Part shown: in pieces, positions 44,801 through 55,599 of the stretch
Position numbering within the stretch: position 1 is the stretch's first letter
Layout: each line of letters opens with the position of its first letter
Assembly (NCBI GenBank): GCA_022570795.1
Contig: JAKUDP010000004.1
Coordinates: 186,001-250,000, forward strand
From: Sphaerulina vaccinii
Lineage: Eukaryota > Ascomycota > Dothideomycetes > Mycosphaerellales > Mycosphaerellaceae
DNA length: 64,000 nt
Direction: 5' to 3'
Program-made: the position numbers and the translations under genes
The notes under the pieces: model-generated
The model's input: the letters and a program-made list of their open reading frames with translations, nothing else
Databases searched by the model: none
Told to the model about the DNA's origin: nothing

Positions 44801-46309
44801 AGCTGTATTCTCAGAATCTTCGCCTAGTGCGACTGCTCGAGCGACTGGGCCTGGTCGTCACTCACGAGGGCGAGAAGATGGCAGTCGAGAGAGCGTCGAA
44901 GATGGCTGCTAGTACCACCATGATCGATCCTTCTATGTATTTGAGCAGACAAGTGTCGACAGCCTCGCCACCACCGACGCGAAAGCCTTCTATCGCTGAC
45001 GATGAGCCCGGAGATGACCTGAGAATGCTGCATTGGCCGGATGCACCCAACCCCGACGACGAAAGTGCTCAGTATGATGCATTCTTGCAGAGTCTGTCTC
45101 GCTTCGACCTGGATGTGTTTGCCGATGCTGTCACGAAGCGCGTCAAGGACTTCGAGTACACTGCGAAGAAGTACAGCAAGGAAGCGAAAGAATCTACGAA
45201 ACGTGCAGAAGCGTACAAGGAGCGTGCACTGAAGCTCAGATCAGAAGCACATGCGAAGATCGCAGTACGTGACTTTAAGGAAGGCGATCTAGCTCTCTTC
45301 CTGCCTACTCGTGGCGGTCAAGTCAAAGGCGCATGGGCTGCGTTCAACATTGGTTGTCCGCACTACTTCTTGGCTGAGAAAGAAAGCATGCGTCTGGGAT
45401 CGCGAGACTTCATTGTAGCTCGCATCCAGAAAGTTGAGCAGAAGATTGTTGATTTAAGCGGTCAGCGTGCTGCCGCGCAGATCGCGGCTGATGGCCGCAG
45501 TCTGGGCGAGGCAAGCGACGCTGCTTCTTCGATGCAAGTCGAGGATGACAATCCGTTCGATCTGTCTGACGGCCTGACCTGGTGGATGGTGCATGCCGCT
45601 GAAGAGCGTGGTGCTGGTGCGGCTCCAACGACTCCAGGCCTCGGCAAGAGCACAGTCAGCACAGCCAACGTTGATGCGAAAGGCAGCATCCGCATAAAAC
45701 GCAGCAGCAAAAGCGACGATGCTAGCAAGCATCTTAATAAGAGCTTGGACTCTCGTCGCTCGAGCTCGACTTCCAAGAAGAATTTCCCAGCCACACCTAC
45801 GGGAGCGGTGGCCAGCACATCGACTGCCACGCCTCATCTAGAGACAACGCCACGACAACGCTCCGAGAGTCAGGCGTCGTCACTCAACAACACAATGCTG
45901 CCGACTCAACAGCCTCGCCCTCTGCCTGCACCAGCTGGCTCAGGCCTTGGCATCACCAACGACCCCCAACCACATGAACAGGTGCGACAAGACCTTCTCT
46001 GGGGACCATGATCGATCCATGGTCTTACAGACATCCTAGATAGAACCACTTTCTAACAAACACTCACAGATCCGCAAGCTTTCAACTGCTGCTGAGTCAG
46101 TGGGAAGGAGGCCATCAGCTTCGCCAAGCAAGGCGCGAATCCGATCACAGTCACCTAGTAAGAGCGTGAGGTCGTTGCAGAGACATTTGGAAAGTTCTAC
46201 TCCCACGAAGCATACTTCGCCTGCGAAGAAGCCTGGTTGGGAGAGTCTCTGGAGTGTGGAATACTCGGCAGAAAGCCCGAGTAAGGAGAAGAAGCGAGTG
46301 CTTGAGTAG
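41815..46309 (+). CDS. atg11: Autophagy-related protein 11 (ATG11)
   Basis: Exons 41815..45981 and 46070..46309 (88-bp intron, GTGCGA/CTCACAG) give 1468 residues, a usual length. The N-terminus has a ubiquitin-like fold (MSISIYIGHTGQCLRLD, SQILLTAQGKQV). A central region extends to about residue 620, then a long coiled coil to about 1000 rich in Glu/Arg/Ala heptads (RRNLERELAEAREKADEAEN). The conserved ATG11/FIP200 C-terminal claw-type domain lies at about 1150-1210: FKEGDLALFLPTRGGQ, AAFNIGCPHYFLAEKE, SRDFIVARI. A Ser/Thr/Pro-rich tail follows. ATG11 scaffolds selective autophagy (pexophagy, mitophagy) at the phagophore assembly site. Without splicing, the protein would stop at 1398 residues and lose the basic SP-rich end. 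Confidence 0.93.
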
Positions 46310-46669
46310 GATCGGTGCCTGGAATAGCAGTCTTCTTTGAACATAGCGATGCATAGCGTACCGTTATTTGTAACAACAATTTTAGACACAGCACAGACTG
46401 CGCTATAACAATGTCTCGCCGGAATCCGTTTACCGATGTCAGTCCACTTCTAGCGTCCAACCCAATTTGCCTAATATCGACCACGAAGAACACCCAGTGG
46501 CGATCCCGAACTCTCGCATCAACTTCGTACACAATATGCTAGTGGAGAAAGGGCAAGTGGAGAGAATACGAAAGGCATTCATCAGCGATGATTCTCTCGT
46601 TGTCCTCTCGTTCCATAAGTCATCTCACCATCAACCACACAGACACGTCCAACAATTGCCAACTTCAAG
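46310..46669. other. Intergenic, nothing recognised
   Basis: ATG11 3' flank and promoter of the small secreted protein. Confidence 0.45.
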
Positions 46670-46952
46670 ATGTTCTCCCGGCTCTTTGTTCTCGCTACCT
46701 TCTTCTCCACAACAATCTTCGCCACGGCCGTTCCTCAAAACCTTCCAGGTCAAGGTGTCAACTGTATGCCAGGTACAGCTCAATCATCCCTCGAGGCCTG
46801 TCGCTCGCAATTCTCGTACGCTTGCTGTCCGGGTAGGATTTGCTATCAGAGCTCGCCGGGCGTGTATGAGGTTTGCGTTAATAGCGGTATGTCGATCTGT
46901 GGCTTTCATATACCTGTGTTCGCAACTAATATCGATTATAGGAGGAAGCTGA
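46670..46952 (+). CDS. Small secreted cysteine-rich protein
   Basis: Exons 46670..46886 and 46942..46952 (55-bp intron, GTATGT/TATAG) give 75 residues. A clear signal peptide (MFSRLFVLATFFSTTIFATA) is followed by a mature part of about 55 residues with six cysteines at 32, 44, 52, 53, 58 and 69, including a CC pair (CCPGRIC). It is too short, and its pattern is not right, for a hydrophobin, which has eight cysteines. Such proteins are typical of apoplastic effector candidates, antimicrobial peptides or wall proteins of fungi; function here is unknown. Only the last three codons come from exon 2. It converges on kynureninase with 91 bp between stops. Confidence 0.75.
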
Positions 46953-47043
46953 AGAATGACAGTGGGATAGATGGCGTACTGCGGAGATTAGTGTCTTTTG
47001 TCAATATATACATATTCTAAGATGTACATGTTCGTGCTGTGCT

Positions 47044-48480
47044 TCACTTCCGATCACTTGGTGGCCCATCAAGTCCATTATACGTCTCGTTCAAAGCTTT
47101 CCTGAACTCCACGGCGAATCTCCAAACATCTTCGAATGAGTTATACAATGGTGCCGGCGCGATACGTATGACATCTGGTTTTCGTTCATCGAGTACAACA
47201 TGTGCTTCTTCGAGCCACTCCATGACTTCCTCTAATAGCCCTGATCTCAGCATAACAGAGATCTGCGCGCCACGCTCTTCAGGGTCGCGAGGTGTGATGA
47301 TGTAGAAGAGAGGATTTCCGAATCTCTCGTACTGTTCTTGTGCGATGAAGTCTAGCAGATCGCAGAGGTAGGCTGTGAGTTTCAAACTCTTTTTCCGGAT
47401 TTCCGTCATCGAAGTTTGCTTGAACACATCCAGACTGGCACGTACAGCTGTTGTGTCTGCTACAGAGGTGTTTGAGACTTGGAAACCTGCTGCGCCGGGT
47501 ATAGGTTCGAACTCGTTCGCCATTACGAATCGACTTTGTTTTGAAGAGCCCCACCAGCCTGCCAATCTTGGACGGTGTTGGAGCTTGTTGTCTTCTGTTT
47601 TGACTGTCCCGTGCTTTTCGTGGACGAATGCGCCACCGATGCTACCTGGACCGGAGTTGAGGTATTTGTAAGTACACCAGGCTGCGAAGTCGACGTTCCA
47701 GTCATGGAGTTCGAGAGGGACGTTACCAGCTGCGTGTGCCAGATCCCAGCCGGTCGTTATGCCTAAGCTGTGGGCGACCTCTGTGATCTTCTTGATGTCG
47801 AAGAATTGGCCTGTGTAGTACTGTATGCCAGGAAGAAGGATCAGTGCTAGTTGTCCAGCATGTTCCTTGATGGTAGATATAATGTGCTCGGTAGTGAAGA
47901 GAAGATTGTTGTTAATGCCAGCTGATAACTTGGGAGGTTCGAGGAGGATCATAGAGCGTGCGGGATCATATCCATGATGTCTGATTTGGCTCTCTACAGC
48001 AAAATGATCGCTAGGGAAGGCCTTTCCCTCGATCAGGATCTTGTTCTTCTCCTTCGTTGGGCGGTAGAAGCTGCACATCAGAAAGTGAAGATTGGCAGTC
48101 AACGTCTGCATGACTGCAACCTCTTCTGCCTTCGCACCAACCACCTTTGCCATATCTGCTCGCACATCGTCGTCTACATGCAGCCATGGTGGTAGTCGAG
48201 TGTCTGAAACTTCCTTGAAGTGGCCGTACACGCCTTTTTGTGCCCATGTCGTGAGATACTCCTCGAAGTAGTCTCTTGTCAGAGATGGCTGAAGTCCTAG
48301 AGAATTGCCACAGAGGTATGTAGAAGGCTCATCGTCCATCTCATCCGGCTGCGAGGTGATGGTCTTTCGTCCAAGGTCCGCTCTGGTTGGAATGATGAAT
48401 TGCTCGCGGACAGCTCGCAGAGGATCTTGTTCATCTTGCTTCTGAGCATATGCCTGGTTGAAAAGTTCGTCTCGACTCAT
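47044..48480 (-). CDS. bna5: Kynureninase
   Basis: Single exon, 478 residues, full family length. PLP-dependent hydrolase of kynurenine and 3-hydroxykynurenine to (hydroxy)anthranilate and alanine in the tryptophan-to-NAD pathway, in the cytosol. Visible features are the substrate loop YLCGNSLGLQP, the PLP-phosphate region MQTLTANLHFLM, the GKAFPSDHFAVESQ segment, the aspartate of WDLAHAAGNVPLELHDW, the PLP-lysine Lys272 in WCTYKYLNSGPGSIGG, and HRPRLAGWWGSSKQSRF. The start is the first in-frame ATG and matches the usual N-terminus (DELFNQAYAQKQDEQDPL). The gene name follows yeast usage. Confidence 0.95.
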   Translation of the reverse strand: MSRDELFNQAYAQKQDEQDPLRAVREQFIIPTRADLGRKTITSQPDEMDDEPSTYLCGNSLGLQPSLTRDYFEEYLTTWAQKGVYGHFKEVSDTRLPPWLHVDDDVRADMAKVVGAKAEEVAVMQTLTANLHFLMCSFYRPTKEKNKILIEGKAFPSDHFAVESQIRHHGYDPARSMILLEPPKLSAGINNNLLFTTEHIISTIKEHAGQLALILLPGIQYYTGQFFDIKKITEVAHSLGITTGWDLAHAAGNVPLELHDWNVDFAAWCTYKYLNSGPGSIGGAFVHEKHGTVKTEDNKLQHRPRLAGWWGSSKQSRFVMANEFEPIPGAAGFQVSNTSVADTTAVRASLDVFKQTSMTEIRKKSLKLTAYLCDLLDFIAQEQYERFGNPLFYIITPRDPEERGAQISVMLRSGLLEEVMEWLEEAHVVLDERKPDVIRIAPAPLYNSFEDVWRFAVEFRKALNETYNGLDGPPSDRK

Positions 48481-49825
48481 GATGACTGCTGCCTCCTCTA
48501 TCCGCCAATTTCAGCACTCTCTTTTGTCCGGGAGATGCTTCTGTGTTCTGAGGACGGACTTGCTTGAAAATGCAATAATGGCTTTGTGAAGTTCCTACCT
48601 TGTAACTAATTGGTCAGTCTTCTGTCGAGTATACCAGAGCGACAATCGTGCTTGAAAAGGCTTTCGTCGGATGTGGTTACGATGAAGAAGAGAGAACGAG
48701 AAAATGCCCTGACGTCGTCGTTTTTCTCGCCGCCAAGACCCAGATCTGACAAGGAAGTCGCGCGTCCTTGGTGCTTTCCTCCCACACCACATCAACACAA
48801 TGTCCGCTACATTGCAGACTCATGATACCGGCGGATTGCTCTCAGTTCTGCGCATATGCCGCGCCGCCGGATGATGTAACGATGCCGGTGAACGGAGCTG
48901 ACAACACACATGAAGCACGCGAACCTAGAAAGAGATGGATAGAGGCGAGACGCGAGACGGCTCAGGCACCAAGATGCGGCCTTCTCGAAGACGTTCGTAT
49001 CACACACAGCACGTGGAGGATGCCAATTGCATGTCAAAATGGTACATCCTCCGTGGACGAGGTTGTGGTGGTGGCGGCGGCAGAGCGGCCTCTCGTAGGA
49101 ATTGGCCTCAAGCTCAGCCTCTACCGCAGCAGAGCTTCCACTGTGAGATAGGATCACAGCCAACGAACCACTTTCTGCATACCCGCGGATCTGGTATGCA
49201 CGATTGCCTGAGAACACACGATACCGGATCTGTCTCATATGCACTCGATGCAAGTGCTTGCGCAATGGTTCACCAACTGTATGCAACAAATGCCTTGCAA
49301 CCCGCCAAGAAGCAAGACCCATGGACTTGGAGACGGCTGCTGACCTATCGACTGCCATAATCCACCACAAAAAGTCTGGCGGCCATTTGGTACTCGTGAT
49401 GGCATTGACATAACGGAAAGGCGGGAGATGGGGCACAGCGCCCACATGCAGCTTTTCTGCCACCTCATGATCGACTCGAGCCTATACCGGCACAGCCTTA
49501 TGGTTAGTGTAAGGCCAAGCTAAGTACTCTCATACGCCCACTCTATTAAGCTTTCAGTCACTCTCAAACTACTGAGGCTCCACTAAGGTGTGCACAGCTC
49601 AATTCTCGCTTAGTGAGGTACGGCTATGTTCACGAGCGTGGCTTGTCACTTGCGCAGCACAGAGTCACTAGTCATTACTGCTGCCCATGCTATGCCCTCT
49701 CCCAGCTCTGCGACCTATCTGACAAGCTTGTCTTGTAATCACTCACACAGGTAGATGAGACATCGTTTGCACACATACACAGCTGCCTCAGACAACCGGT
49801 GCAGGGCAGCTGCGATTCATGCACC
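48481..49825. other. Intergenic, nothing recognised
   Basis: About 1.3 kb between divergent genes (kynureninase - and RBR ligase +). Open frames here have no protein-like features. Confidence 0.45.
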
Positions 49826-52093
49826 ATGAATCGCATCAGAGCGAGGTTCGCAAAGATTCCTCAAGATCTAACACAAGACATACCCATCATAAACAATGGG
49901 GACTCTGGAGCACTCAAGCGGTCCAACGCGACAGTGAAGAAGCGCAATCGAAGTAGCATGGTCTCTGATGCGGCCAGTTCTACAGTGAACCTGCCAGGTC
50001 ATCCACCTGGGTCAGTCTCATCGTTGATACTTCCCGTACGAGAAAGACCCCCGAAAGCAGAAAGTGTTGCAGAAGAGCCACAGGAAGGAGAAGAAGAGGT
50101 TGAGTGGGAGACTGTCAGAGTTCCGGTGCCAGGATGTATGTACCAATTCCAAGAAGTTCGCAGAAAGAAGAAGCCAAAGAGCAAGTCCCGGTGGTTTGGT
50201 AGCAGAAAGAAGTTGCAGAAGCAGGGTCCTGTAGCACCTTCAGTACCAGGCAAGGCGCCGAATATGGTTGTTGACGCTGCGGCCGGCGATGTACCAGCAC
50301 CTCAGGACGAAGTCGCGAATCCTTACGACGATGCGATGGCGGCTCAACAAGACTGGGCAGCAAGAAATGATAAAGCAATGCGCCGCAAAATGAATGGCAA
50401 GGGCAAGCAACCAGCTTCATTCGATGAGGAGAACGATCTCAGGAAGGTGCGAGACTATATGCGCCAGTCTTCCCCGGCCGACAGTGGGATAGGCATGGAA
50501 GAAGATGACGACGAGTCATTGCATACAGCTCAAAGTAGAGCCTCGATGGACCTCGTGGATGCGATTCAAGATAAGCTCGAAACAGCACAGGACCAAATGG
50601 ACGAAGTTCTAAGGATGGAAGCTGCGCTTGTAGCGAAAATGGAACAACGGAAGCAAGAAAGGGAGAACGACCTCAAGGCTGAAGCACTTCTGAAAGAGCG
50701 AGAAGAACAAGAAAGGAAGGACAGACTCGAAGCCATCCGGCTGCAAGCAGAGCTAGATGAGCTGGAGTGGCAAGAGGAACTCGAAGCAATTGGGCTTCGC
50801 AAAGAGGAAGAACTCGAACGTCAACGACAACGAGAAGAGCGTGAACGTCAAGAAGAACTTGATCGCCAAGAAGCTCTCCGACTACACGACGAAGAAAGAG
50901 CCCGCCTTGAAGCCGAAGAAGCAGAACGAGAAGCAGAGCGCAATCGTCTCCGAGACTGCATCTGCTGCGGCGACTCCAGACATCCTACAGACTTTCCCGC
51001 AAACCCAGCCACGAGCTCTTGCGAACATGACAGCCAGACCTGCATAGACTGTATGCAATCCTGGTAAGTAAAGTAGTAGGCAGAAGGCATGGCGTCTCTT
51101 CGGTGTCTCGACCACTCAAGCGCCGAGCTTGAGGACAGACACTAATGAGACAGTCTGCGTTTTCGGAGATACTCGCTAACCCTTGTACCTACTACTTGTA
51201 GGCTCTCCTCCGAGTTCGACACAAAAGGCACAGAAGACCTCAAATGTCCCGAATGCCCATCTTCGTTATCTTTCGATGAAATGAAAGCGAACTGCACCCC
51301 AGAGTGTTTCGAGGCATACGACAGAATGCTACTCACGCATAACGTACTCGGCCAGGACGAGGAGTTCTCATGGTGTCTCGCACCCAAGTGCGGCAATGGA
51401 CAATTTACCTATAGAGACGAAGACGACTTGGGAGATTTCATGGAGTGCAAAGCTTGTGGCTACAAACAATGTCTCACGCACAAAGTTCCATGGCATTCGA
51501 ACGAAAGCTGCGAGGCATATGAGTACAGAACAAGTGGCAAGAAGGCTCGAGATGAAGAGAAAGCCACAGAAGAAATGTTGGACACTGTCAGTAAGAAATG
51601 TCCTGGAGAAGTTTGTGGATGGAGGATTCAGAAGATTGATGGGTGTGATCATATGAAGGTAAGAACTGCCCAAATCCCAAAGAGTGAAAATTTCATCTCT
51701 GTCCACAAGCGTGGACTGAGCTACCGGATACCCGAGCGCAGCGCGATGCCAGTGCACTTGGATTGTGGAGATGACTTCCAGACCTTCTTGATATTGTTTT
51801 CGAAGCTGACTTGTTCTATAGTGTAAGAAGTGCAAATTTGAGTTCTGTTGGGAATGCCTAGCAAGTCATAAGGAGATCAAGAGTGTTGGAAATACAGCAC
51901 ATCAGACTTGGTGTAAGTTTCACAGTCATAATTTGGATGTGGCATGGCCGTTCAATGTACATTCCTGAAGAGGAGGAATCATGGAGAGGATCTGACATAT
52001 CTGGTGTTGTGTGTAGGCAGTGCAGTTCCGAGAAGAACGTTTCATGAGCTGGCGTGGGATAATGATACGAATAGTTCAGCTGGCTTGTCGTGA
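49826..52093 (+). CDS. RBR (RING-between-RING) E3 ubiquitin ligase
   Basis: Four exons (49826..51063, 51202..51658, 51822..51912, 52017..52093) give 620 residues. The first 250 residues are disordered and basic. Residues about 255-390 form a continuous Glu/Arg/Gln coiled coil. RING1 starts at DCICCGD and ends at LKCPECPSSL. The IBR reads CLAPKCGNGQF, FMECKACGYKQC, HSNESC. RING2 is rebuilt across an intron as CPGEVCGWRIQKIDGCDHMK-CKKCKFEFCWEC, with the catalytic cysteine in DGCDHM. RBR ligases accept ubiquitin as a thioester on RING2 before transfer. Substrates are unknown. It lies directly upstream of the three-gene tandem family, in the same orientation. Confidence 0.88.
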
Positions 52094-52291
52094 AGGAGTG
52101 CAGAGAAGAGGAGCTTGTTGATAGTGAAGAGTACCACTTTCCACTCGCTCCCTCTACACCCTACGGGAAACAAGACGAGGTTGACGAACAAACAGTCTCG
52201 ACTCTCGATGGTTTGCTGCGCCATGATGCCTTCTTTCCGGTCATAATGCCCAGCATCGCCCGGGATCGAGACACTCGCAATTCTCAGAAAG

Positions 52292-52806
52292 ATGTCCTCG
52301 TACAGGAAGATGTCCTCGTCAACTCATCTAACCAAGCCACCACAGGCAGCAAACACTACCCCTCTCAGCCAAGCCTTCAAGCAACAGCTCTCTGGAGCCG
52401 TGCGCTTACATGTTCCGCCCCTCGCGATCTTCCTCTTCGAGAACGTCACCAGAGAAAATGCCCATCGTGTGCTCGATGCAGTCTACCTCGATCTGCGACA
52501 AGCCTCGAGGGAGCGTGAAGTCGCGCTGGCCGAAGCCCAAATTGTGGACATTTTCGAAGAAGTTTCGAAGAAGACGTGTTGACAGAAAAGCGTCCACCAA
52601 TCGTTGAGCCCAATGACAGGGATCGAGGGAATGTGTACAGTGCACAGAGCTATGTGAGAAACTTGTCGGAACAGATTAGGCAGCTGCTACAGGATCGAAA
52701 GGCTATCGAGGACACGATCGAGAAGAAGAAGATTGCTCAAAAGGAAGAGATTGATAAGCTGAATAAGAAAGCTACACCGGAAGTGATGGACGAAGGTGAT
52801 AATTGA
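52292..52806 (+). pseudogene. Tandem-family member A, broken by 11-bp duplication
   Basis: ATG 52292 opens a frame encoding a helical protein (HRVLDAVYLDLRQASREREV) that stops at TGA 52580. The rest of the protein (RPPIVEPNDRD, SYVRNLSEQIRQLLQDRKAI, a Lys/Glu coiled end) continues in another frame to 52806. The break coincides exactly with a perfect tandem duplication of TTTCGAAGAAG (52552-52562 and 52563-52573), and 11 is not a multiple of three. Without one copy, the span would be 504 nt, the same as neighbour B. No intron of usable length can bridge the break. It is a paralogue of B and C. Family not recognised. Confidence 0.7.
52552..52573. repeat. 11-bp perfect tandem duplication
   Basis: Two adjacent identical copies of TTTCGAAGAAG inside gene A, causing the frameshift. 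Confidence 0.9.
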
Positions 52807-53186
52807 AGCTTTGCTGGCGAAGGCTACTGGAGATGATAGTTGCCGGTCTCTCTGCGATCTCGTGTCATCTATGCCACCAAAAGCACGCTCATCATGCTAG
52901 CGAAGACAGATCTTGAGACGGAGCGACTAGGTTGCAAGAGTCGCAAAACGTCTCATGTCTCTGCTAATTGCTGGCATTTCGTGCAGCCCACTGCAAACAC
53001 TACGTACGAGCGGCAACGATCAATTCGTTCGAGCCTTGTGGTATGGTAGAGAGGCAAGACTCCTTGACAGCCAACTAGAACCATCCTGATACTGATGAAC
53101 AAACAGTACCTGCTCGCGAGCGTTTGCTATCCGATTGGTAAAGCTCAGCACTTCCTATCGATGTGACGTTAACAAGTACCATAACG
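52807..53186. other. Spacer between tandem genes A and B
   Basis: 380 bp without a recognised gene. ATG 53161 is followed at once by TGA. Confidence 0.45.
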
Positions 53187-53690
53187 ATGGCCGCTCCAGC
53201 AAGGTCGCCGGAGCCAATAAGAGATAGCAGCGATATGAACATGAATATGCTGTTTACGCGAGATGCAACGCCAGATGCAGCGGCAGAGCTTGAGAAGCTC
53301 AGTCCATATCTTACAAGCCAGCTCATAGATGCCATCCGCGAAGACCACACGTACTTCGAAACCGTCCTGACGCGCATTACGCCAGTCAATGGTAATCTTG
53401 TACTAGATGTAGTCTACGCTAACCTTCAACTCGCCATCAGAGAGCGTGACGAACCAATTCAAGAAGCTGCGAAGCACGGTATCGCTCCCGGAGACGCTAT
53501 CAAGGATTATGAGAAGCTTGCGCCATATGTCAAGCTGAACGAAATGGACGATTGGACTGTTGGGAAAGCAAAGAATTATGTCCGTATCGTCGCTGGGCAA
53601 ATCAGGCAGCTTATGAAAGATGTCCTGGATCTGGAAGAAGCTATTTCTACGAAGATAAAGAATGATCAGAAGGCCGTGAGTGCAAAATAA
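53187..53690 (+). CDS. Tandem-family member B, small helical protein
   Basis: Single exon from the first usable ATG, 167 residues. An N-terminal polar stretch is followed by helices: LEKLSPYLTSQLIDAI, VLDVVYANLQLAIRERDEP, then YEKLAPYVKL and a C-terminal heptad-like segment (NYVRIVAGQIRQLMKDVLDL, EEAISTKIKND). The segment around VYANLQLAIRER and the QIRQL helix align directly with gene A, and more weakly with C. No signal peptide, membrane segment or catalytic motif. Function unknown. It is the intact long member of a three-gene array with regular start-to-start spacing of about 0.87-0.9 kb. Confidence 0.8.
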   Translation: MAAPARSPEPIRDSSDMNMNMLFTRDATPDAAAELEKLSPYLTSQLIDAIREDHTYFETVLTRITPVNGNLVLDVVYANLQLAIRERDEPIQEAAKHGIAPGDAIKDYEKLAPYVKLNEMDDWTVGKAKNYVRIVAGQIRQLMKDVLDLEEAISTKIKNDQKAVSAK

Positions 53691-54052
53691 ATGAATAAGG
53701 AGATCATGAACTCGGACGATCAAGAAGAAGGGTGGAGATTGACACTTGCAATCGCTACACTTACATTTCGCTAGAGAGCGTTATGAGACAATGGAAACGG
53801 TCATCCTGTCTTAACAAACTGTAGTAGTGAGGAAGTACCTTGCCACTCACTCCCTCTGTCTGAAAACGATTTCTCTGGACTTGAAGTTGTGGTTCTCGCG
53901 TCCTAGAGAACATGCCAGACCAGACTAGACTCTATGAATATGTTCGAACACACAAAGCACTTCCATATGTTGGTTTGCTACCCCAATATGTGCTTAACAA
54001 TAAGAATTCAACGTCTTGCTCCGTCAGAATCCCATGATCCACCACGAGCAAT
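53691..54052. other. Spacer between tandem genes B and C
   Basis: 362 bp with no recognised gene. Confidence 0.45.
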
Positions 54053-54439
54053 ATGGACCCTCATCTCAGACACGCGATTCGCCACGATCCAGACCTCGCC
54101 ACCTTTCTCAAACAGCACGTCAACATCTTCAACGCCCAAGAAGTCCTCCTTTTGACAGTCATGGAAGCCAGAAACTTGAATCATGATCACCTTCCACTTC
54201 TCGACGAAGCCATGGCTCTTGGTATGGACCTGCGACGCGAAGACGTAGGACCAATACCAGTTGTGCTACCTGAGAATAGATTCGAGTTAAGTGTCCAGGC
54301 AGTCTGTGAGTGGGTCATCAGGCTTTCGAAGAATGTTAGGAGATTGATGGAGACCAAGGAGTGGTTGATCAGGGCGATTGAGGAGAAGAAGAAGCAGGAA
54401 CTGGATGTGGAGCGAGAGGGAGCGGTGGGGCGGAAGTAG
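54053..54439 (+). CDS. Tandem-family member C, shorter helical protein
   Basis: Single exon, 128 residues. It shares the layout of A and B: an N-terminal helix pair (LRHAIRHDPDLATFLKQHV), a central VMEARNLNHDHLPLLDEAM segment and a C-terminal helix, CEWVIRLSKNVRRLMETKEW, ending in a Lys/Glu-rich coil (EEKKKQELDVE). It is the most diverged copy and lacks the long N-terminal polar stretch. No secretion or membrane signals. Function unknown; homology to A and B is my reading of short aligned segments and should be tested. Confidence 0.7.
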   Translation: MDPHLRHAIRHDPDLATFLKQHVNIFNAQEVLLLTVMEARNLNHDHLPLLDEAMALGMDLRREDVGPIPVVLPENRFELSVQAVCEWVIRLSKNVRRLMETKEWLIRAIEEKKKQELDVEREGAVGRK

Positions 54440-55015
54440 TGTGTTGTTGTTGTGGACGGACCACGATCGAAAGCTCTGAGTGATTGATGGGTTAAGGCTG
54501 GAAAAGTGGTCACTGCCGCCTCTCCACTTGTTGGCATTGTCCACGCTGCTCGAAGCAAAGCTGTATCACCTGATTTTCTGGATGTGCGAATAGAGAAGAC
54601 GTAGAAGTAATGAGAGTATGCTCAATATATCTCTGGTCCTAGTTGCTTTCCACGCAACTCGAAGCAGCGACAATGATGCCGGCAGTCTTTCATCTTCCTC
54701 GGGCCTTGAGTGCGCCGTCGCTTCGTGTCTGTCCTTGGTTTTGGTTGGTTGACGATGTCAGAATCGCCCGGAAGATGTGCTCTTGGAGCTGGTGATCCAG
54801 CTCAGGTTTCTGTGTTCACATTAGCTCCCGTGGAGCATCTTGTGGCCACGTTTGATGCCGTTGTGACCACCTGGAAGTGGAAGGAGCCCTAAATGGTAGC
54901 AGAAGATACTTCGTAGTGTTGTACATGAGTAGCATGTGAACCAGTCTTCTTCCTTCTACTTTTGTCAACGCCAAACTCCCTCGCTTGTAAGAGCATACTC
55001 ATGATGCTGTGGGTA
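54440..55015. other. Intergenic, nothing recognised
   Basis: 3' flank of gene C and of the convergent SEC11. Confidence 0.45.
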
Positions 55016-55599
55016 TCATTCTCGTTGTAACACCACCGTCAAAGCCATGAACACCAGCATGGCCGTCTTCAGCCACGGGTACTCACTGAGTAAGATCGTG
55101 ACATAACCCACAAAGGGCACATATCCCACCACACTTCCGATCACATCCTTACTCCTGTCCAGATAGCTCTGTCCACGTGCATAGAGCTCCGTATCATCGG
55201 CAGCGTTGTTGTCTCCCTTTGTCAAGAGTTGTAGTGTCTTCGGCCTGTTGATTTCTCCGTTAGCCACCATTCCTTCTGCACTCCCTTGGTACTTTGCACT
55301 TACCCTCCGCCAAACCTCCTAATGACCCTATGCACAATAGGTATGTCCTTTCCTCTCACATTATACACCACAACCTCCCCAACCTGTGTCTCCATCCCTC
55401 GGTTCCATAGAAAGAGTAGATCTCCTCGTTGGAAAGCGGGTTCCATAGATCCGGAAAGCACAACTACGATGGGCGAGGACGAGTTCGTTGCGACTGAGAG
55501 ACCTTTCCAGAGCATGAAAGCTGTTGAGAGGACGAGCGCGAAGTTGAGGACTTGGGCGGCGAGTTGCCGTGGCTGGAGATTGGCGACGGAGCCGAGCAT
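55016..55599 (-). CDS. sec11: Signal peptidase complex catalytic subunit SEC11
   Basis: Minus-strand exons 55599..55304 and 55244..55016 with a 59-bp intron (GTAAGT, GGCTAAC branch, CAACAG) give 174 residues. It is an ER membrane serine protease that removes signal peptides. An N-terminal membrane helix (LNFALVLSTAFMLWKGLSV) precedes the catalytic Ser51 in VVVLSGSMEP and His90 in PIVHRVIRR. After the junction come LLTKGDNNAADDTELYARGQ, with the third catalytic-site acidic residues, and a C-terminal hydrophobic segment ending in VVLQRE, as in orthologues. A tempting internal ATG (55270) belongs to the intron frame and is not the start. Confidence 0.93.

Noticed and set aside
48595..49468. Several 100-200 codon frames between kynureninase and the RBR gene
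   Set aside because: Overlapping frames on both strands, no motif, no consistent start or codon pattern.
52550..52590. Very short intron joining the two frames of gene A
   Set aside because: Available GT-AG pairs span at most a few tens of bases, below the usable intron size; the 11-bp duplication explains the break better.
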